Source: Limosilactobacillus mucosae DSM 13345
Lineage (GTDB): Bacteria > Bacillota > Bacilli > Lactobacillales > Lactobacillaceae
NCBI RefSeq assembly: GCF_001436025.1
Contig: NZ_AZEQ01000018.1
Span: 1-49,930 of the forward strand
Length of the DNA stretch: 49,930 nucleotides
Direction of reading: 5' to 3'
Position 1 is the first letter of the stretch. Each line of letters begins with the position of its first letter. Shown piece after piece: positions 49,105 through 49,930 of the stretch. The position numbers and the translations under genes were made by a program. The notes beneath the pieces are model-generated. The model was not told where the DNA came from and made no database searches. It saw only the letters and a list, made by a program, of their open reading frames with translations.

Positions 49105-49247
49105 TGTTAAAACGTCCGACTTAAAAAGTTTTGAGATCGTATAATTAACTAAAAAACAACAAAAATAACATAAAACTAGATTGAATAAGTGAATCGCTTT
49201 CATTAATATGAAAATGTAACATAATTCCTCGAGGGAGGGACATTTTT

Positions 49248-49930
49248 ATGACAATTAATGCTTTGGGAATTTATGAAAAAGCGCTGCCTCAAGATCTGTC
49301 TTGGGAAGAAAAGTTTAATCTGACCCACGAACTAGGTTTTAACTTTTTAGAATTCTCAATTGATGAGAGTGATGAGCGGTTGGCGCGGCTGGATTGGACG
49401 GCTCAGCAGCGAGAAGACTTTCGCAATGCAATGTGGCGGACGCACAGTCGAATCAACACATTGATGCTTTCTGGTCATCGCCGCTATCCGTTGGGTTCAA
49501 AGGATCCGGCAGTTCGCAAACAGTCGCTTGAGATGATGCAAAAAGCGATCGATCTGGCCGTAGATCTTGGAATTCATAATATTCAAATGGCCGGTTATGA
49601 TGTTTTTTATGAAAATAAAACAATGCTTTCACGTGAACTATATATTGAAAATCTTGCTCAATGCGTTCATATGGCTGCCGAAAAGATGGTTATGCTTTCG
49701 ATTGAAACGATGGATGATCCCTTTATTAACTCTTTGACCAAAATCGAGCATTGTAAAACACAGGTGCACAGTCCCTGGCTGCAGGCTTATCCAGACCTTG
49801 GCAATCTAAGTGCCTGGCCTGAAAATGATGTTCCTTCGCAGCTGGAGAACTGCATCGATAATATCGCGGCAGTTCATTTAAAGGATACGCGTGCTGTTAC
49901 GCCAACTTTTAAAGGGCAGTTTAAAAACGT
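49248..49930 (+). CDS. ulaE: L-ribulose/L-xylulose 5-phosphate 3-epimerase, UlaE-type (3' truncated by window)
   Basis: First 227 residues of a TIM-barrel epimerase. The N-terminus (LGIYEKALP), SIDESDERLARLDW, and LSGHRRYPLGS track E. coli UlaE closely. Metal ligands expected at Glu in SIETMD, Asp in YPDLGNLSAW and His in AVHLKDT are present. The enzyme interconverts L-xylulose and L-ribulose 5-phosphates in L-ascorbate or L-arabinose-related catabolism. Start ATG 49248 follows GAGGGAGGGA. Probably the first gene of an operon continuing beyond the window, under the divergent LacI regulator. Confidence 0.93.
   Translation, partial: MTINALGIYEKALPQDLSWEEKFNLTHELGFNFLEFSIDESDERLARLDWTAQQREDFRNAMWRTHSRINTLMLSGHRRYPLGSKDPAVRKQSLEMMQKAIDLAVDLGIHNIQMAGYDVFYENKTMLSRELYIENLAQCVHMAAEKMVMLSIETMDDPFINSLTKIEHCKTQVHSPWLQAYPDLGNLSAWPENDVPSQLENCIDNIAAVHLKDTRAVTPTFKGQFKN

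Noticed and set aside
1-49930. CRISPR arrays, insertion sequences, prophage or toxin-antitoxin modules
   Set aside because: No regularly spaced repeats, transposase, integrase or recognisable toxin genes were seen; the XRE/methyltransferase-like pair does not look like a restriction or toxin system.

Overview
The window looks like chromosomal DNA of a heterofermentative lactic acid bacterium, most likely a Limosilactobacillus-type lactobacillus. The basis is moderate GC, strong AGGAGG-type ribosome binding sites, frequent TTG and GTG starts, and a typical gene set: PTS Enzyme I, a C69 dipeptidase, L-2-hydroxyisocaproate dehydrogenase, a LysM-NlpC/P60 wall hydrolase, an LtaS-family enzyme, YkoEDC and SufS-SufU. 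The species is an inference. I see no rRNA, tRNA, CRISPR array, insertion sequence or prophage. Most of the window is ordinary core and near-core sequence in short operons separated by rho-independent terminators.

Layout. 1-4860: the 3' end of ptsI, a universal stress protein, an uncharacterised two-gene unit, an independently promoted and terminated structured RNA, a methyltransferase-like protein paired with an XRE regulator, and an alpha/beta hydrolase. 4900-10744: a sugar or sugar-acid catabolic operon (small unknown protein, TIM-barrel isomerase, permease, PfkB-type kinase, hexulose-phosphate-synthase-like enzyme, SIS isomerase) facing a LacI regulator, with three related operator-like repeats and a cre-like site between them. 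10850-14050: a DUF4870 protein and a YkoEDC thiamin-precursor ECF transporter under a TPP riboswitch. 14306-18570: a ferrochelatase with no other haem gene in view, a nucleoside hydrolase, a ferredoxin-NADP reductase, a YbjQ protein and a nitroreductase. 18713-25190: an LtaS-type enzyme, a histidine phosphatase, a dipeptidase and a purine permease under a guanine-class riboswitch. 25214-28293: a CorA-type transporter, an RluA synthase, TerC and thioredoxin.

28440-31341 is a ribose cluster (rbsK, rbsD, sugar-proton symporter) in which the symporter carries an in-frame TGA where a Trp codon is expected. 31384-35636 holds an ammonium channel, a MATE exporter and an HxlR/aldo-keto reductase pair. 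35697-38644 is a TrpXYZ-like ABC transporter behind a leader that encodes a 15-residue peptide with one Trp codon and can form a two-terminator cascade attenuator. 38693-40340 is sufS-sufU. The rest holds a LysM-NlpC protein, an FMN reductase, an ABC-F ATPase, L-2-hydroxyisocaproate dehydrogenase, a DUF2325 protein, a DHH phosphoesterase, and a LacI regulator divergent from a truncated ulaE-like epimerase.

How it fits together. Several catabolic units feed pentose phosphates (nucleoside hydrolase, ribokinase/RbsD, the HPS-like operon, UlaE), and cre-like sites lie at four of their promoters, consistent with CcpA control. Transport of thiamin precursor, purines and probably tryptophan is under RNA-level control. 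The observations most worth checking are the tryptophan-transporter attenuator, the free-standing RNA at 2241-2443, the TGA-interrupted symporter, and the HPS-like operon whose active-site residues match neither textbook subfamily.
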